From Kitasatospora cinereorecta (lineage in GTDB: Bacteria; Actinomycetota; Actinomycetes; Streptomycetales; Streptomycetaceae): a stretch of DNA of 64,000 bases. Positions 35,446 through 44,847 of this stretch are shown here, in pieces. The position numbers and the translations under genes are program-made. Each line of letters opens with the position of its first letter. Position 1 is the stretch's first letter. The notes beneath the pieces are model-generated. The model was not told the DNA's origin, did no database searches, and saw only the letters and a program-made list of their open reading frames with translations. The DNA lies in assembly GCF_024172095.1 (NCBI RefSeq), contig NZ_JAMZDX010000005.1, positions 558,001 through 622,000 of the forward strand, given 5' to 3'.

Positions 35446-36471
35446 CTACAGCCACCCGCGCTGGGCGGCCTTGAGGCCGGCCTCGAAGCGGCTGGCGGCG
35501 CCCAGACGTTCCATCAGGGCGGCCATCTGCCGGCGCACGGTGCGCAGCGAGACGCCGAGCCGCTTCCCGGCGGCCTCGTCGGTCAGGCCGGTGGCCAGCA
35601 GGCGCAGCAGCTCGCGCTCGCCCGGGCTGAGGCCCGTGTCGGCGTCCTCGCCGCGGCCGGCGCCCAGTGGCACCGCGGTGGTCCAGGTCTGCTCGAAGAG
35701 GGCGACCAGGGAGGCGACGATGCCCGGCTCGGAGGTGCAGAGCGCGCCGCGGCGGGTGTTGGCCGGGTCGATCGGCACCACGGCGACCCGCCGGTCGAAG
35801 ATCAGCAGGCGCGGCGGCAGGATCGGCGCGGTCCGCACCTTGCCGCCGAGCGAGGTCATCCACTGCGCGTAGGCGAAGGTCGCCTGGTCGTTGCGGACGC
35901 TGTCCTGGTAGAGCGTCATGATCCGTACGCCGCGCTCCATCGCGTCCTGGTCGAGCGGCTTGGACGCCTCCAGGCTGGCGGCGGACTGGGCGCCGCCCGG
36001 CATCACGGACAGGCACTCCTCGGTGAGCTGCTGGGTGAGCACCTCCAGCTTGGCCTGGATGGCGTCCAGGCCCTCCAGCCGCTCGGGGGCGCCGGGGGCG
36101 GCCTCCGGCCGGAGGTCGGCGTACTCGGCGACGGCGCGGGCGGCGGCGGCCCGGCTGAGCGTCAGCTCCTGCTGGCGGCGGGCGAGTTCCTCCTCCTGGC
36201 GGCGCAGGATCAGCTCCAGGCCGCGCTCGGGGCTGACCGGGCGCAGCCGTCCGGGGTCGTCGCGGGAGGCGCGCAGCAGGGTCAGGTCGGCGAGCTTGTC
36301 GAGCGCCGCGCGGACCGCCTTCTCGGACAGCCCCAACCGGAGGCGGAGTTCGTCGACCCCGCCGTGCGGGTCGGCGAGCATCTGGCGGTAGACCGCCTCC
36401 GACTCCGGATCCAGCCCCAGCAACTCCAGCACGTCAGCGGCCCCCGCCCTCGGGTTGTTCGACAGCCACAC
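35446..36471 (-). CDS. LuxR-type regulator with N-terminal TrmB-like winged helix
   Basis: 341-aa regulator. The N-terminal 80 residues form a winged helix (LLGLDPESEAVYRQML, then VDELRLRLGLSEKAVRAALDKL) like TrmB/sugar-responsive proteins. An Arg/Glu-rich coiled coil (about 85-125) and an alpha-beta effector region follow. The C-terminus is a LuxR HTH (LSPGERELLRLLATGLTDEAAGKRLGV). No REC or PAS domain is seen, so the ligand is unknown. GTG start. A TCACGATC/GATCGTGA inverted repeat just upstream suggests autoregulation. Confidence 0.82.
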   Translation of the reverse strand: MWLSNNPRAGAADVLELLGLDPESEAVYRQMLADPHGGVDELRLRLGLSEKAVRAALDKLADLTLLRASRDDPGRLRPVSPERGLELILRRQEEELARRQQELTLSRAAAARAVAEYADLRPEAAPGAPERLEGLDAIQAKLEVLTQQLTEECLSVMPGGAQSAASLEASKPLDQDAMERGVRIMTLYQDSVRNDQATFAYAQWMTSLGGKVRTAPILPPRLLIFDRRVAVVPIDPANTRRGALCTSEPGIVASLVALFEQTWTTAVPLGAGRGEDADTGLSPGERELLRLLATGLTDEAAGKRLGVSLRTVRRQMAALMERLGAASRFEAGLKAAQRGWL

Positions 36472-36489
36472 CAGACACTTGACCAGCCG

Positions 36490-36516
36490 TCACGATCTTC
36501 ACACCTTTGATCGTGA
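36490..36516. promoter_or_regulatory. Inverted repeat upstream of the LuxR-type gene
   Basis: TCACGATC (36490-36497) and GATCGTGA (36509-36516) form a perfect 8-bp inverted repeat 11 bases apart, starting 19 bases upstream of the regulator's start codon. Confidence 0.5.
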
Positions 36517-36669
36517 ACGTGCAAGCCTCAACTTCACGACGGCCGAGTGACGGCGGGCACCAAGCTGCCAGGCCACATGGTGCCGCGCCCGGGATCTCCC
36601 GGGCGCCGCAGCGCCTCGGCAGGATGACGTCCCGACAGACGCGATCCCGTGCAAGGTAAAGGAACCACC

Positions 36670-36840
36670 GTGCCGAAGACCCCCCGCCTCCTGGTCACCG
36701 CCGCCCTGATCGCCGCCGCGGCCGCCGTGCTCGCACCGGCCGCGCAGGCCCTCGCCGGTCCGGCGACGGCCGCCGCCCGGGCCGCCGGCGGCATCACCGA
36801 GCCCCCGACCGGCGGGATCGGCTGGGACGACTGGAAGTAG
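36670..36840 (+). CDS. Tiny exported peptide (56 aa)
   Basis: GTG start with AAAGGA 7 bases upstream. A basic n-region (PKTPRL), a 20-residue Ala-rich hydrophobic core and an AQALAG-type cleavage site leave about 27 mature residues ending EPPTGGIGWDDWK. No Cys and no maturation genes nearby. Function unknown; it could be a signalling peptide or a vestigial exported gene. It lies between the LuxR regulator (divergent) and the YD-repeat gene. Confidence 0.55.
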   Translation: MPKTPRLLVTAALIAAAAAVLAPAAQALAGPATAAARAAGGITEPPTGGIGWDDWK

Positions 36841-36884
36841 ACCTCCCCGGTAGTCCCGATCAGCGCGCGCTCCGAAGCAGCTCC

Positions 36885-37157
36885 GTGTTCGCCATCCATC
36901 TGGCCGTGCGCGACCCCGCCGCGGGTCCGCCGGCGGCGGCCGACGCCCATGCCGTGCAGGACGGGCTGTGGGCGCACGCCCGGCCCGAGCACGGTCTGGA
37001 GCACGTACGGGCCGGCGTGACCCCCGAGGGGATCGGCGTCGTCCTGTACGTGCAGGCGGCCTCCCACCGCGAGGCCGCCGCCCGGGCCCGGGAGCTGCTG
37101 GAGCGCGCGCTGACCGCGAGGGGCCGTTCCGGCTTCTCGATCACCTTGCACCCCTGA
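36885..37157 (+). CDS. Small hypothetical protein (90 aa)
   Basis: GTG start 44 bases after the exported peptide gene. FAIHLAVRD, then VTPEGIGVVLYVQAASHREAAARARELLERAL and GFSITLHP suggest a small alpha-beta (ferredoxin-like) fold. The codon pattern is typical of the region, with third-position GC. Not recognised. Probably cotranscribed with the small peptide. Confidence 0.55.
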   Translation: MFAIHLAVRDPAAGPPAAADAHAVQDGLWAHARPEHGLEHVRAGVTPEGIGVVLYVQAASHREAAARARELLERALTARGRSGFSITLHP

Positions 37158-37260
37158 GCCCGCGGCGGGCCGCCGCCCGCCGCCCCCGACCTCTCCCCCT
37201 TCCCCGTCGCGCCGGATCCGCCGATCCGGAGCGTTGTCATATCCACAACAAGGAGTCCCC

Positions 37261-40200
37261 ATGGCACGCCGCCTCGGCGTTCCCGCCCGGCCCCCGGCCG
37301 GACGCCAACACCCGCCCGCACCGGGCCGGGGCATGCTCTCCAAGCTCGCCGTCGCCCTCTCGGTGGTCCTCGCCGCGGAGTCCGCCGCCGTCCTGATGAC
37401 CACCGGCCAGGCCGTCGCCGTCACCCCGGCGAGCGCCGCCTCCGCCAAGCCCAAGGCGGCCCCGAGCGGACCGGCCAGTGCCCAGGACGCGGCCTCGGCG
37501 TTCCTCAAGGCCCGCCTGGAGAAGCGCCCGATCGAGATCCTGGACGCCCGCACCGAGTCCACCACCAGCTGGGCCAACCCGGACGGCACCACCACCCAGG
37601 ACCTGGCGAGCGGCCCGCTGCGCTTCAAGGACCGGGACGGCCACTGGCAGGACGTCGACGTCTCGCTGGCCAAGCAGCCGGACGGCTCGGTCAAGGCCAA
37701 GGCCCACCCGTACGGCCTGACCCTGGCCGGCCCGACCGGCAAGGCCAAGGCCAAGGCCGACGCCGCGCAGGCCGGCAAGGACGTCCCGGGCGGCAAGGAC
37801 ACCCCGGCCTCGCCGCTGATCTCCCTGCAGAACGCCGACGGCCACCAGGTCTCGGTCGCCTGGCGCGGCGCCCTGCCCGCCCCGACCGTGGAAGGCACCA
37901 AGGCCCGCTACGCCGACGCGCTCACCGCCACCGACCTGGTGATCGAGTCCACCAGGACCGGCTTCGAGCAGTACCTGGAGCTCAAGGACCGCTCCGCCGT
38001 GGACGCCAACGGCACGGTCACCCTCACCCTGAACGCCAAGGGCCTCCAGGCCCGTGCCAACGCCGACGACTCGGTCTCCTTCGTGGACCCGAAGACCGGC
38101 AAGGAGGCCGGCCTGCTGCCGGCCCCGGTGATGTGGGACTCCCAGGTCGACGCCCACACCGGCGACCGCAAGCACACCGCCAAGGTCGGCCTGAAGGTCA
38201 CCCAGAACGGCGACGACGTCGATGTGACGCTGACCCCGGACAAGGCCTTCCTGAACGACCCGAAGACCCAGTACCCGGTCACCGTCGACCCGGCGGTCAA
38301 CATCGGCGTCGGCTTCGACACCTTCGTCCAGCAGGGCTACACCACCGACGTCTCCACCCAGACCGAGCTCAAGATCGGCAACAACGGCACCAGCCAGGTG
38401 GCGCGCTCGTTCCTGCAGTTCCCGATGGGCACCATCACCGGCAAGCAGGTCACCGCCGCCAAGCTCAACCTGTACGAGTTCCACTCCTGGTCCTGCTCCG
38501 CCCGCAGCTGGGAGGTGTGGGACACCGGGACGGCCACCACCGCCACCCGCTGGACGGCGCAGCCCGGCTGGAACCACAAGTGGGCCACCACCACCCAGAC
38601 CAAGGGCTACTCCAGCACCTGCGCGGACGGCTGGACCAACACCGACATCACCTCGCTGGCGCAGGCCTGGGCCGGGAACGGCAACGCCAACAACACCCTC
38701 GGCATCCGGGCCACCGACGAGACCGACGAGTACGCCTGGAAGAAGTTCAACTCCGGCAACGCGGCCTCCAACACGCCGTACCTGTCGGTCACGTACAACA
38801 CCAAGCCGAACGCGGCCACCGCCCTCTCGCCGCTCTCCGGCGCGGTCACCAACGACGCCACGCCGACCCTGACCGGCAAGGCCACCGACCCGGACGGCAA
38901 CACCGTCCAGCTGACCTACGAGATCTGGGCCGCCAACGGCACCGCGGCGCTGCAGACCGGCAAGTCGGCCTTCGTCGCCTCCGGTTCCAACGCGCCCTGG
39001 ACGCCGACCACCGCGCTGGCCGCCGGCGCGTACAAGTGGCGGGCCGCCGTCTCCGACGGCCTGACCTCGAACGGCACCTGGTCGGCCTGGCAGAACTTCA
39101 CCGTGGACACCACGGCGCCGGCCGCCACCACCGTCTCCTCCGGCGACTTCCCGGCCGGCCAGTGGGCCGGCACCCCGGACGGCAGCGGCAACTTCACCGG
39201 CGGCTTCACCTTCACCCCGCCGACCTCGGACGTGAAGGACATCCAGTACCGGCTGGACGGCGGCACCTGGGTGACCGCGGCGACCACCGGCGCGCCGGTG
39301 AGCGCCTCGCTCACCTTCAAGGGCGGCCGGCACACCCTCGCCGTCCACACCCGGGACGCGGCCGGCAACGTCTCCGCCGACACCTCGTACGTGTTCAACG
39401 CGGGCAAGGGCGCGGCGATCACCTCGCCGGGCGCCGGCGAGCGGCCGGCCCGCCGCACCGCGCTGCAGGCCGAGGGCCAGATCACCGCGACCGGAGTGCG
39501 CTACCAGTACCGCCGCGGTGAGACCGACGCCTGGACCGACGTCCCGGTCGGCAACGTCACCACCGCCTCCGGCGGCGCCGTGGCGGCCTGGCCGCTCCAG
39601 GTCACCGGCGGCAAGCCCGCGCCGCTGACCTGGAACATCACCGACACCCTGGCCACCGACGGCCCGGTGGACGTCCGGGCGGTGTTCACCGACGGCACCT
39701 CCACCGACGCCTCCGAGCCCAACACCGTCACGGTGGACCGCAACGGCGGCAACGCCCCGGACACCGAGGTCGGCCCGGGCCGGGTGAACACCGTGACCGG
39801 TGACTTCACCCTCACCGCCACCGACGCCTCCGCGTTCGGCCTGAGCACCACCCGGACCTACTCCTCGCGCCGCCCGGACAACGGCTCCGCCCAGGAGGGC
39901 CAGGCGGCGATCTTCGGTCCGCAGTGGAGCGCCGGCAACATCGCCGAACTCACCTCCTCGGACTGGGCGTACATCCGGCAGACCTCGGCCACCTCGGTGT
40001 CCGTGGTCGACGGCACCGGCCAGGAGACCGGCTTCACCGCCACCACCGGCGGCGGCTGGAAGTCCGAGCCCGGTGCGGAGACGCTCACCCTGACCGGCTC
40101 GCTGGGCGGCACCTTCACCCTGAAGTCCACCAACGGCGCCACCGCCACCTTCGGCAAGGTGGACCCGGCCGCCACCACCTGGCAGGTCACCGGCTCCTCG

Positions 40201-43200
40201 ACGGCCACCGACAACTCCACCACCACCGTGGTCTCGGAGAAGGTCACCGTCGGCGGCAGGACCCTGGCCCGCCCGAGGTTCGTGGTCGCGCCCACCTCGG
40301 CGGTCTCCAACGCGGTCTGCGCCGCCAACCCCGCGGCCAACGGCTGCCGGGTGCTGGAGTACGTCTACGCGGACGCCACCACCGCCACCACCGCCGCGCT
40401 CGGCGACGTGGCCGGCCAGGTGAAGCAGGTCCGGCTGTGGTCCAACGCCCCGGGCGCCTCCGCGGCCACCGCGGTCGCCATTGCCGAGTACCGCTACGAC
40501 GACATGACCCGGCTGCGCGAGAGCTGGGACCCGCGGATCAGCCCCGCGCTGAAGACCGCCTACAGCTACGACGCCGGCGGCCGGGTCGTCACCCTGACCC
40601 CGCCCGGCGAGCTGCCGTGGACCTTCACCTACGGCAAGGCCGGCAACGCCGCCACCGCCGGTGAGGGCATGCTGCTGGCCGTCTCCCGGCCCGCCCTCCA
40701 GCAGGGCAGCACCGACGTGGTGAGCGGCACCGCCGCCGTCAACCTCGCCTACGACGTGCCGCTCAGCGGCACAGGCGCGCCGTACAAGCTCGGCGCCGCG
40801 GACGTCGCCGCCTGGGGTCAGAGCGACGCGCCCACCGACGCGATGGCGATCTTCCCGGCGGACGCCCCGCCGGCCAGCCACGACGGCCGGGTGCTCGGCT
40901 CGGGCGACTTCGCCAAGGCCCTGATCACCTACACCAACGCCTCCGGCCGCCAGGTGAACTCGGCCGCCGCGGGCGGCGTCACCACCACCGAGTACGACTC
41001 CTTCGGCAACACCGTGCGCCAGTTGACCGCGGAGAACCGGGCGCTCGCCCTGGCCGGCTCCGGTGACGGCCTGGCCCGGCTGCGCGAGCTCGGCCTCGAC
41101 AAGAGCTCCACCGCCGACCGCGCCCAGGCGCTGTCCACCACCACGGTCTACTCGACCGACGGCGAGCGGCAGACCGAGCAGTTCGGCCCGCTGCACACCG
41201 TGACCCTGGAGCACGCGGCGGCCGCCTCCGGCACCAGCCCCGCGCTGCCCGCCGGCTCCGAGATCCCGGCCCGTACCCACACCGTGACCGCCTACGACGA
41301 GGGCCGTCCGGCCGACGCCGCGGTCAGCAACCAGCCCACCACGGCCACCGTCGGCGCCCGGATCGACGGCTACGCCGCCGACGCGGACGCCCGGACCACC
41401 ACCACCGGCTACGACTGGGCCAAGGGCCTGGCCACCCAGGCGGTCGAGGACCCGGCCGGGCTGAAGCTCACCAAGACCACCGCCTACGACAGCCAGGGCC
41501 GCGCGGTGCGGACCTCGCTGCCCAAGTCGGGCGGCAGCGACGTCGGCACCACGGTCGTCACCTACTGGTCCGCCACCGGCACCGGTGCCTGCGCCGGCCG
41601 CCCGGAGTGGGCCGACCTGCCCTGCTCCACCGGCCCGGCCGCCGCGGCCGCCGACGCGGGCACCAACCCGGCCGAACTCCCGACCACCACCACCGAGTAC
41701 GACCGCTACGGCCACCCGGCCGTGGTCCGGGAGACTGCCAACGGCACCACCCGCACCACCACCACGACCGCCGACGACGCGGGCCGCCCGGTCACCGTCG
41801 CGGTCACCGGCGGCACCGGCACCGCCGTGCCGGACACCACCACCGCGTACGACGCCTCCACCGGACGAGTCGTCAGCACCACCGACGGCACCGCCACCGT
41901 GAAGACCGGCTACGACCGGCTCGGCCGCACCGTCAGCTACGACGACGGCGCCGGCAACGTCACCACCACCGAGTACGACCTGCTGGACCGCCCGGTCAAG
42001 CGCACCGACTCGGCCCCGTCCACCACCGCCCTCGGCTACGACGCCTACGGCCGGCCGCAGTCGCTCACCGACTCGGTCGCCGGCGCCCTGAGCGCCGAGC
42101 ACGACACCGACGGCAAGCTCACCAAGCAGACCCTGCCGGGCGGTTACACCCTCACCAACACCTACGACACCCAGGGCACGCTGACCGGCAAGGTGTACAC
42201 CGCCGCCGACGGCACCGTGGTCCTGGCCGACTACGCCGACTTCACCGTGCAGGGCCAGCAGGCCGGGCACGCGCTGACCGCCGGCGCCACCACCGAGTCC
42301 GCCTTCGGCTACGACTCCTCCGGCCGCCTCACCTCGGCCGCGGACAAGACCCTGGCGGGCTGCACCACCCGCGCCTACGGCTTCGACAAGAACAGCAACC
42401 GGACCTCGCTGACCACCACCACGGAGGACTGCGACCCGGCCACCAACGACGCCGTCAGCACCACCGCGACCTACGGCTACGACTCGGCCGACCGCCTGAC
42501 CGGCGCCGCGTACGACGCCTTCGGCCGCACCACCACCCACCCCAGGGGCAGCCGGTTCGGCTACTACGCCAACGACCTGGTCCGCACCGAGACCTCGGGC
42601 ACCCAGCGCAACACCTGGGCGCTGGACGCGGCCGGCCGCCTGGCCTCCCGCACCACCGAGACGCAAGCGGCGGACGGCACCTGGTCCACCACCGCCACCA
42701 GCGTGAACCACTACGGCTGCGGCTGTGACAGCCCGACCTGGTCCAAGGCGGGCAACGGCGCGATCGCCCGCAGCGTGACCGACCTGGCCGGCTCCCTCGG
42801 CGCCATCACCGGCGTCGACGGCGGGACCGTCCTGCAGCTCACCAACCTGCACGGCGACGTCTCGGTCCAGCTGCCGCTGGACCAGTCGCAGCCGCTGACG
42901 GTCCGCAGCTACGACGAGTACGGCGTCAACCTGGGCGACCCGGCGACCGGCTACGGCTGGGTCGGCGGCGAGCAGCGCGACTCCTCCACCGCCAGCGGCG
43001 TGGTCCTGATGGGCTCGCGCCTCTACGACCCGGGCCTCGGCCGGTTCCTGCAGATCGACCCGGTCCGGGGCGGCAACGCCAACGCGTACGTGTACCCGAC
43101 CGACCCGGTCAACATGTACGACCTGGACGGCCGGTGGAGCTGGTCCAAGACCCGCTGGTACTCCTGGGGCCACGTGTGGGTGCACCTGGAGGCGCACCTG

Positions 43201-43494
43201 GGCTGGCGCGGGCTGAAGTACGGCGCGAAGATCGTCTTCTACTTCAACCGCGCGTACACCGGGAAGATCGGCCGCAACGCGCACTACATCTACGGCCCGA
43301 TCTGGGTCGGCGTGGGCCTGCTCGGCCCGGTCGGCGCGGGCTTCGCCCTCGCGGCCGGCGCCTACTCCGGCTACGTGCAGCACATGGCGAGCAAGGCGTA
43401 CTACTACCACCGGTGCCTGGCCATCGGCCTGGCGGCGGTCGGCTGGAACTCGCTCCCGTTCCCGGGGGTCTGGGCCTGGCAGACCTCCTGCTGA
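37261..43494 (+). CDS. Giant secreted DNRLRE/YD-repeat (RHS-type) protein
   Basis: 2077-aa exported protein, ATG with AGGAG 5 bases upstream. Residues 1-60 are a basic, hydrophobic signal. A DNRLRE-type domain (about 350-525: TDVSTQTELKIGNN, ARSFLQFPMG, LNLYEFHS) is followed by bacterial Ig-like units (about 530-810), a DUF6531-like start (VNTVTGDFTLTATD) and many YD repeats (YDSFGNTVRQLT, YDRLGRTVSYDDG, YDSADRLTGAAYD). The RHS core ends RLYDPGLGRFLQIDPVRGG and YPTDPVNMYDLDG. A roughly 115-residue variable tail with a Gly/Ala-rich hydrophobic stretch follows. The shell may encapsulate that tail as a toxin; no immunity gene is evident downstream. Confidence 0.85.
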   Translation: MARRLGVPARPPAGRQHPPAPGRGMLSKLAVALSVVLAAESAAVLMTTGQAVAVTPASAASAKPKAAPSGPASAQDAASAFLKARLEKRPIEILDARTESTTSWANPDGTTTQDLASGPLRFKDRDGHWQDVDVSLAKQPDGSVKAKAHPYGLTLAGPTGKAKAKADAAQAGKDVPGGKDTPASPLISLQNADGHQVSVAWRGALPAPTVEGTKARYADALTATDLVIESTRTGFEQYLELKDRSAVDANGTVTLTLNAKGLQARANADDSVSFVDPKTGKEAGLLPAPVMWDSQVDAHTGDRKHTAKVGLKVTQNGDDVDVTLTPDKAFLNDPKTQYPVTVDPAVNIGVGFDTFVQQGYTTDVSTQTELKIGNNGTSQVARSFLQFPMGTITGKQVTAAKLNLYEFHSWSCSARSWEVWDTGTATTATRWTAQPGWNHKWATTTQTKGYSSTCADGWTNTDITSLAQAWAGNGNANNTLGIRATDETDEYAWKKFNSGNAASNTPYLSVTYNTKPNAATALSPLSGAVTNDATPTLTGKATDPDGNTVQLTYEIWAANGTAALQTGKSAFVASGSNAPWTPTTALAAGAYKWRAAVSDGLTSNGTWSAWQNFTVDTTAPAATTVSSGDFPAGQWAGTPDGSGNFTGGFTFTPPTSDVKDIQYRLDGGTWVTAATTGAPVSASLTFKGGRHTLAVHTRDAAGNVSADTSYVFNAGKGAAITSPGAGERPARRTALQAEGQITATGVRYQYRRGETDAWTDVPVGNVTTASGGAVAAWPLQVTGGKPAPLTWNITDTLATDGPVDVRAVFTDGTSTDASEPNTVTVDRNGGNAPDTEVGPGRVNTVTGDFTLTATDASAFGLSTTRTYSSRRPDNGSAQEGQAAIFGPQWSAGNIAELTSSDWAYIRQTSATSVSVVDGTGQETGFTATTGGGWKSEPGAETLTLTGSLGGTFTLKSTNGATATFGKVDPAATTWQVTGSSTATDNSTTTVVSEKVTVGGRTLARPRFVVAPTSAVSNAVCAANPAANGCRVLEYVYADATTATTAALGDVAGQVKQVRLWSNAPGASAATAVAIAEYRYDDMTRLRESWDPRISPALKTAYSYDAGGRVVTLTPPGELPWTFTYGKAGNAATAGEGMLLAVSRPALQQGSTDVVSGTAAVNLAYDVPLSGTGAPYKLGAADVAAWGQSDAPTDAMAIFPADAPPASHDGRVLGSGDFAKALITYTNASGRQVNSAAAGGVTTTEYDSFGNTVRQLTAENRALALAGSGDGLARLRELGLDKSSTADRAQALSTTTVYSTDGERQTEQFGPLHTVTLEHAAAASGTSPALPAGSEIPARTHTVTAYDEGRPADAAVSNQPTTATVGARIDGYAADADARTTTTGYDWAKGLATQAVEDPAGLKLTKTTAYDSQGRAVRTSLPKSGGSDVGTTVVTYWSATGTGACAGRPEWADLPCSTGPAAAAADAGTNPAELPTTTTEYDRYGHPAVVRETANGTTRTTTTTADDAGRPVTVAVTGGTGTAVPDTTTAYDASTGRVVSTTDGTATVKTGYDRLGRTVSYDDGAGNVTTTEYDLLDRPVKRTDSAPSTTALGYDAYGRPQSLTDSVAGALSAEHDTDGKLTKQTLPGGYTLTNTYDTQGTLTGKVYTAADGTVVLADYADFTVQGQQAGHALTAGATTESAFGYDSSGRLTSAADKTLAGCTTRAYGFDKNSNRTSLTTTTEDCDPATNDAVSTTATYGYDSADRLTGAAYDAFGRTTTHPRGSRFGYYANDLVRTETSGTQRNTWALDAAGRLASRTTETQAADGTWSTTATSVNHYGCGCDSPTWSKAGNGAIARSVTDLAGSLGAITGVDGGTVLQLTNLHGDVSVQLPLDQSQPLTVRSYDEYGVNLGDPATGYGWVGGEQRDSSTASGVVLMGSRLYDPGLGRFLQIDPVRGGNANAYVYPTDPVNMYDLDGRWSWSKTRWYSWGHVWVHLEAHLGWRGLKYGAKIVFYFNRAYTGKIGRNAHYIYGPIWVGVGLLGPVGAGFALAAGAYSGYVQHMASKAYYYHRCLAIGLAAVGWNSLPFPGVWAWQTSC

Positions 43495-43517
43495 CCCGTA
43501 CCTCCCCCTGAAGTGAA

Positions 43518-43555
43518 CCGGGGCCCGTCCGACCCAGCGGTCGGGCGGGCCCCGG
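43518..43555 (+). terminator. Terminator after the YD-repeat gene
   Basis: A 17-bp stem (CCGGGGCCCGTCCGACC with GGTCGGGCGGGCCCCGG, one G.U) and a 4-base CAGC loop, 23 bases after the stop codon. Confidence 0.8.
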
Positions 43556-43586
43556 CCCGTCAGCCCGCCACCGTACGGAGACCCAC

Positions 43587-44795
43587 GTGAACCGCATCGC
43601 CAGGACCTGGCAGTCGGCCCTCGCCGCCGTCCTGCTGCCCACCGCCGCGCTCGCCGCCGCCACCCCCGCCCACGCGGACGTCACGGTGACCACCTCCGCC
43701 GTCTTCAACGACCCGGACGGCACCGCCGCCGAGCAGAACCGCATCCGCGACCACCTCGTCTCGCTGATCGACGCCACCCCCGCCGGCGAGCAGATCACCG
43801 CCTCCGTCTACACCTTCACCGACTCCGTCGCCGCCACCGCCCTGGTCGCCGCCAGGCAGCGCGGGGTGAAGGTCCGTCTGATCGTCGACGACACCACCGT
43901 CACCATGAGCGGCGGCCAGTACCCCGCGCTCGCCGTGGGCCTCGGCACCGACCGCGGCCAGGACTCCTGGGTCACCGCCTGCCCGGCCGGCCGCGGCTGC
44001 ATCGGCAGCCGGGTGGTCTCCGGCGACGACCCGGCCATCAACCACAACAAGTTCTGGCTGTTCTCGAAGGTCGGCGGCGCGAGCGACGTGGTCGTCCAGA
44101 CCTCGGCCAACCTGACCACCGCCCAGCGCACCGGCTACTTCAACAACGCGGTCACCATCCCGGACCCCGGCCTGTACGCGATCTACCAGGCCTACTTCGC
44201 CGACCTGCTGCACTACGGCACCGCCACCGCCGGGCTGAGCGACTACTACAAGACCCCGACCAGCACCACCGGCCCGTACAAGGCGTACTTCTTCCCCCGC
44301 CACGAGGCGGCCGGCACCGCCTGGAACGCCGACCCGAGCACCGACACGGTCAAGCTGATCCTGGACAACGTCAGCTGCTCCGGCGGCACGCAGATCCGGG
44401 TCGGCATCAACCTGTTCAGCCGCGAGGAGGTGGCCCGCAAGCTGGTGTCGCTGGCCGGCTCCGGCTGCTCGGTGTACCTGGCCGCCGACGGCGCGCCCGG
44501 CTCGATGAGCGCCGGCGTCACCGACATCGTGTCCGGCAGGCTCACCAAGCGGGTGGAGTGCTACGAGAACGGCGCCGACGGCACCAGGAAGGGCCTGCAC
44601 TCCAAGTACCTGCTGATCGAGGGCACCTACGACGGCGCGGCCGACCGCAAGCTGGTGTGGACCGGCAGCCACAACTACACGTACTCGGCGCTGCGCGCCA
44701 ACGACGAGACCCTGCTCAAGATCGACAACGCGGCCGTCTACGACCGGTTCAAGGCCAACCACGACAGGCTGATGGCCTACTGCGCGGGCAGCTGA
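43587..44795 (+). CDS. Secreted phospholipase D-like protein
   Basis: 402-aa exported protein, with a signal peptide ending ATPAHADV. Two PLD-type HxK motifs: NHNKFWLF (about residues 152-159) with following QTSANLTT, and LHSKYLLIEG followed by LVWTGSHNYTYS near the C-terminus. These are the catalytic His/Lys/Asn-Ser elements of the PLD superfamily, but the downstream acidic residue is poorly conserved in the first motif. Probable phosphodiesterase acting on lipid or nucleic acid outside the cell. GTG start with CGGAG. The YD-repeat terminator separates it from that gene. Confidence 0.8.
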   Translation: MNRIARTWQSALAAVLLPTAALAAATPAHADVTVTTSAVFNDPDGTAAEQNRIRDHLVSLIDATPAGEQITASVYTFTDSVAATALVAARQRGVKVRLIVDDTTVTMSGGQYPALAVGLGTDRGQDSWVTACPAGRGCIGSRVVSGDDPAINHNKFWLFSKVGGASDVVVQTSANLTTAQRTGYFNNAVTIPDPGLYAIYQAYFADLLHYGTATAGLSDYYKTPTSTTGPYKAYFFPRHEAAGTAWNADPSTDTVKLILDNVSCSGGTQIRVGINLFSREEVARKLVSLAGSGCSVYLAADGAPGSMSAGVTDIVSGRLTKRVECYENGADGTRKGLHSKYLLIEGTYDGAADRKLVWTGSHNYTYSALRANDETLLKIDNAAVYDRFKANHDRLMAYCAGS

Positions 44796-44803
44796 GAACG
44801 CGT

Positions 44804-44835
44804 CGAGGGCGACCGCCGGCAGGTGGTCGCCCTCG
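44804..44835. terminator. Bidirectional terminator between PLD-like and nickel permease genes
   Basis: CGAGGGCGACC (44804-44814) pairs with GGTCGCCCTCG (44825-44835) around a 10-base loop, between convergent genes. Confidence 0.75.
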
Positions 44836-44847
44836 CTCGGGGGCGGT

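Noticed and set aside
36670..36840. The 56-aa exported peptide as a RiPP precursor
   Set aside because: No maturation enzyme, transporter or Cys/Ser-rich core is nearby; the peptide looks like a Sec-type signal plus a short tail.
37237..43410. A 2057-codon open frame antisense to the YD-repeat gene, and many other long antisense frames
   Set aside because: High third-position GC keeps antisense frames open. These translations are low-complexity Gly/Ala/Arg/Val without domain motifs, while the sense frame carries clear DNRLRE and YD repeats.
43587..44795. The PLD-like protein as immunity partner of the YD-repeat protein
   Set aside because: It is itself an exported putative phosphodiesterase and lies behind a strong terminator.
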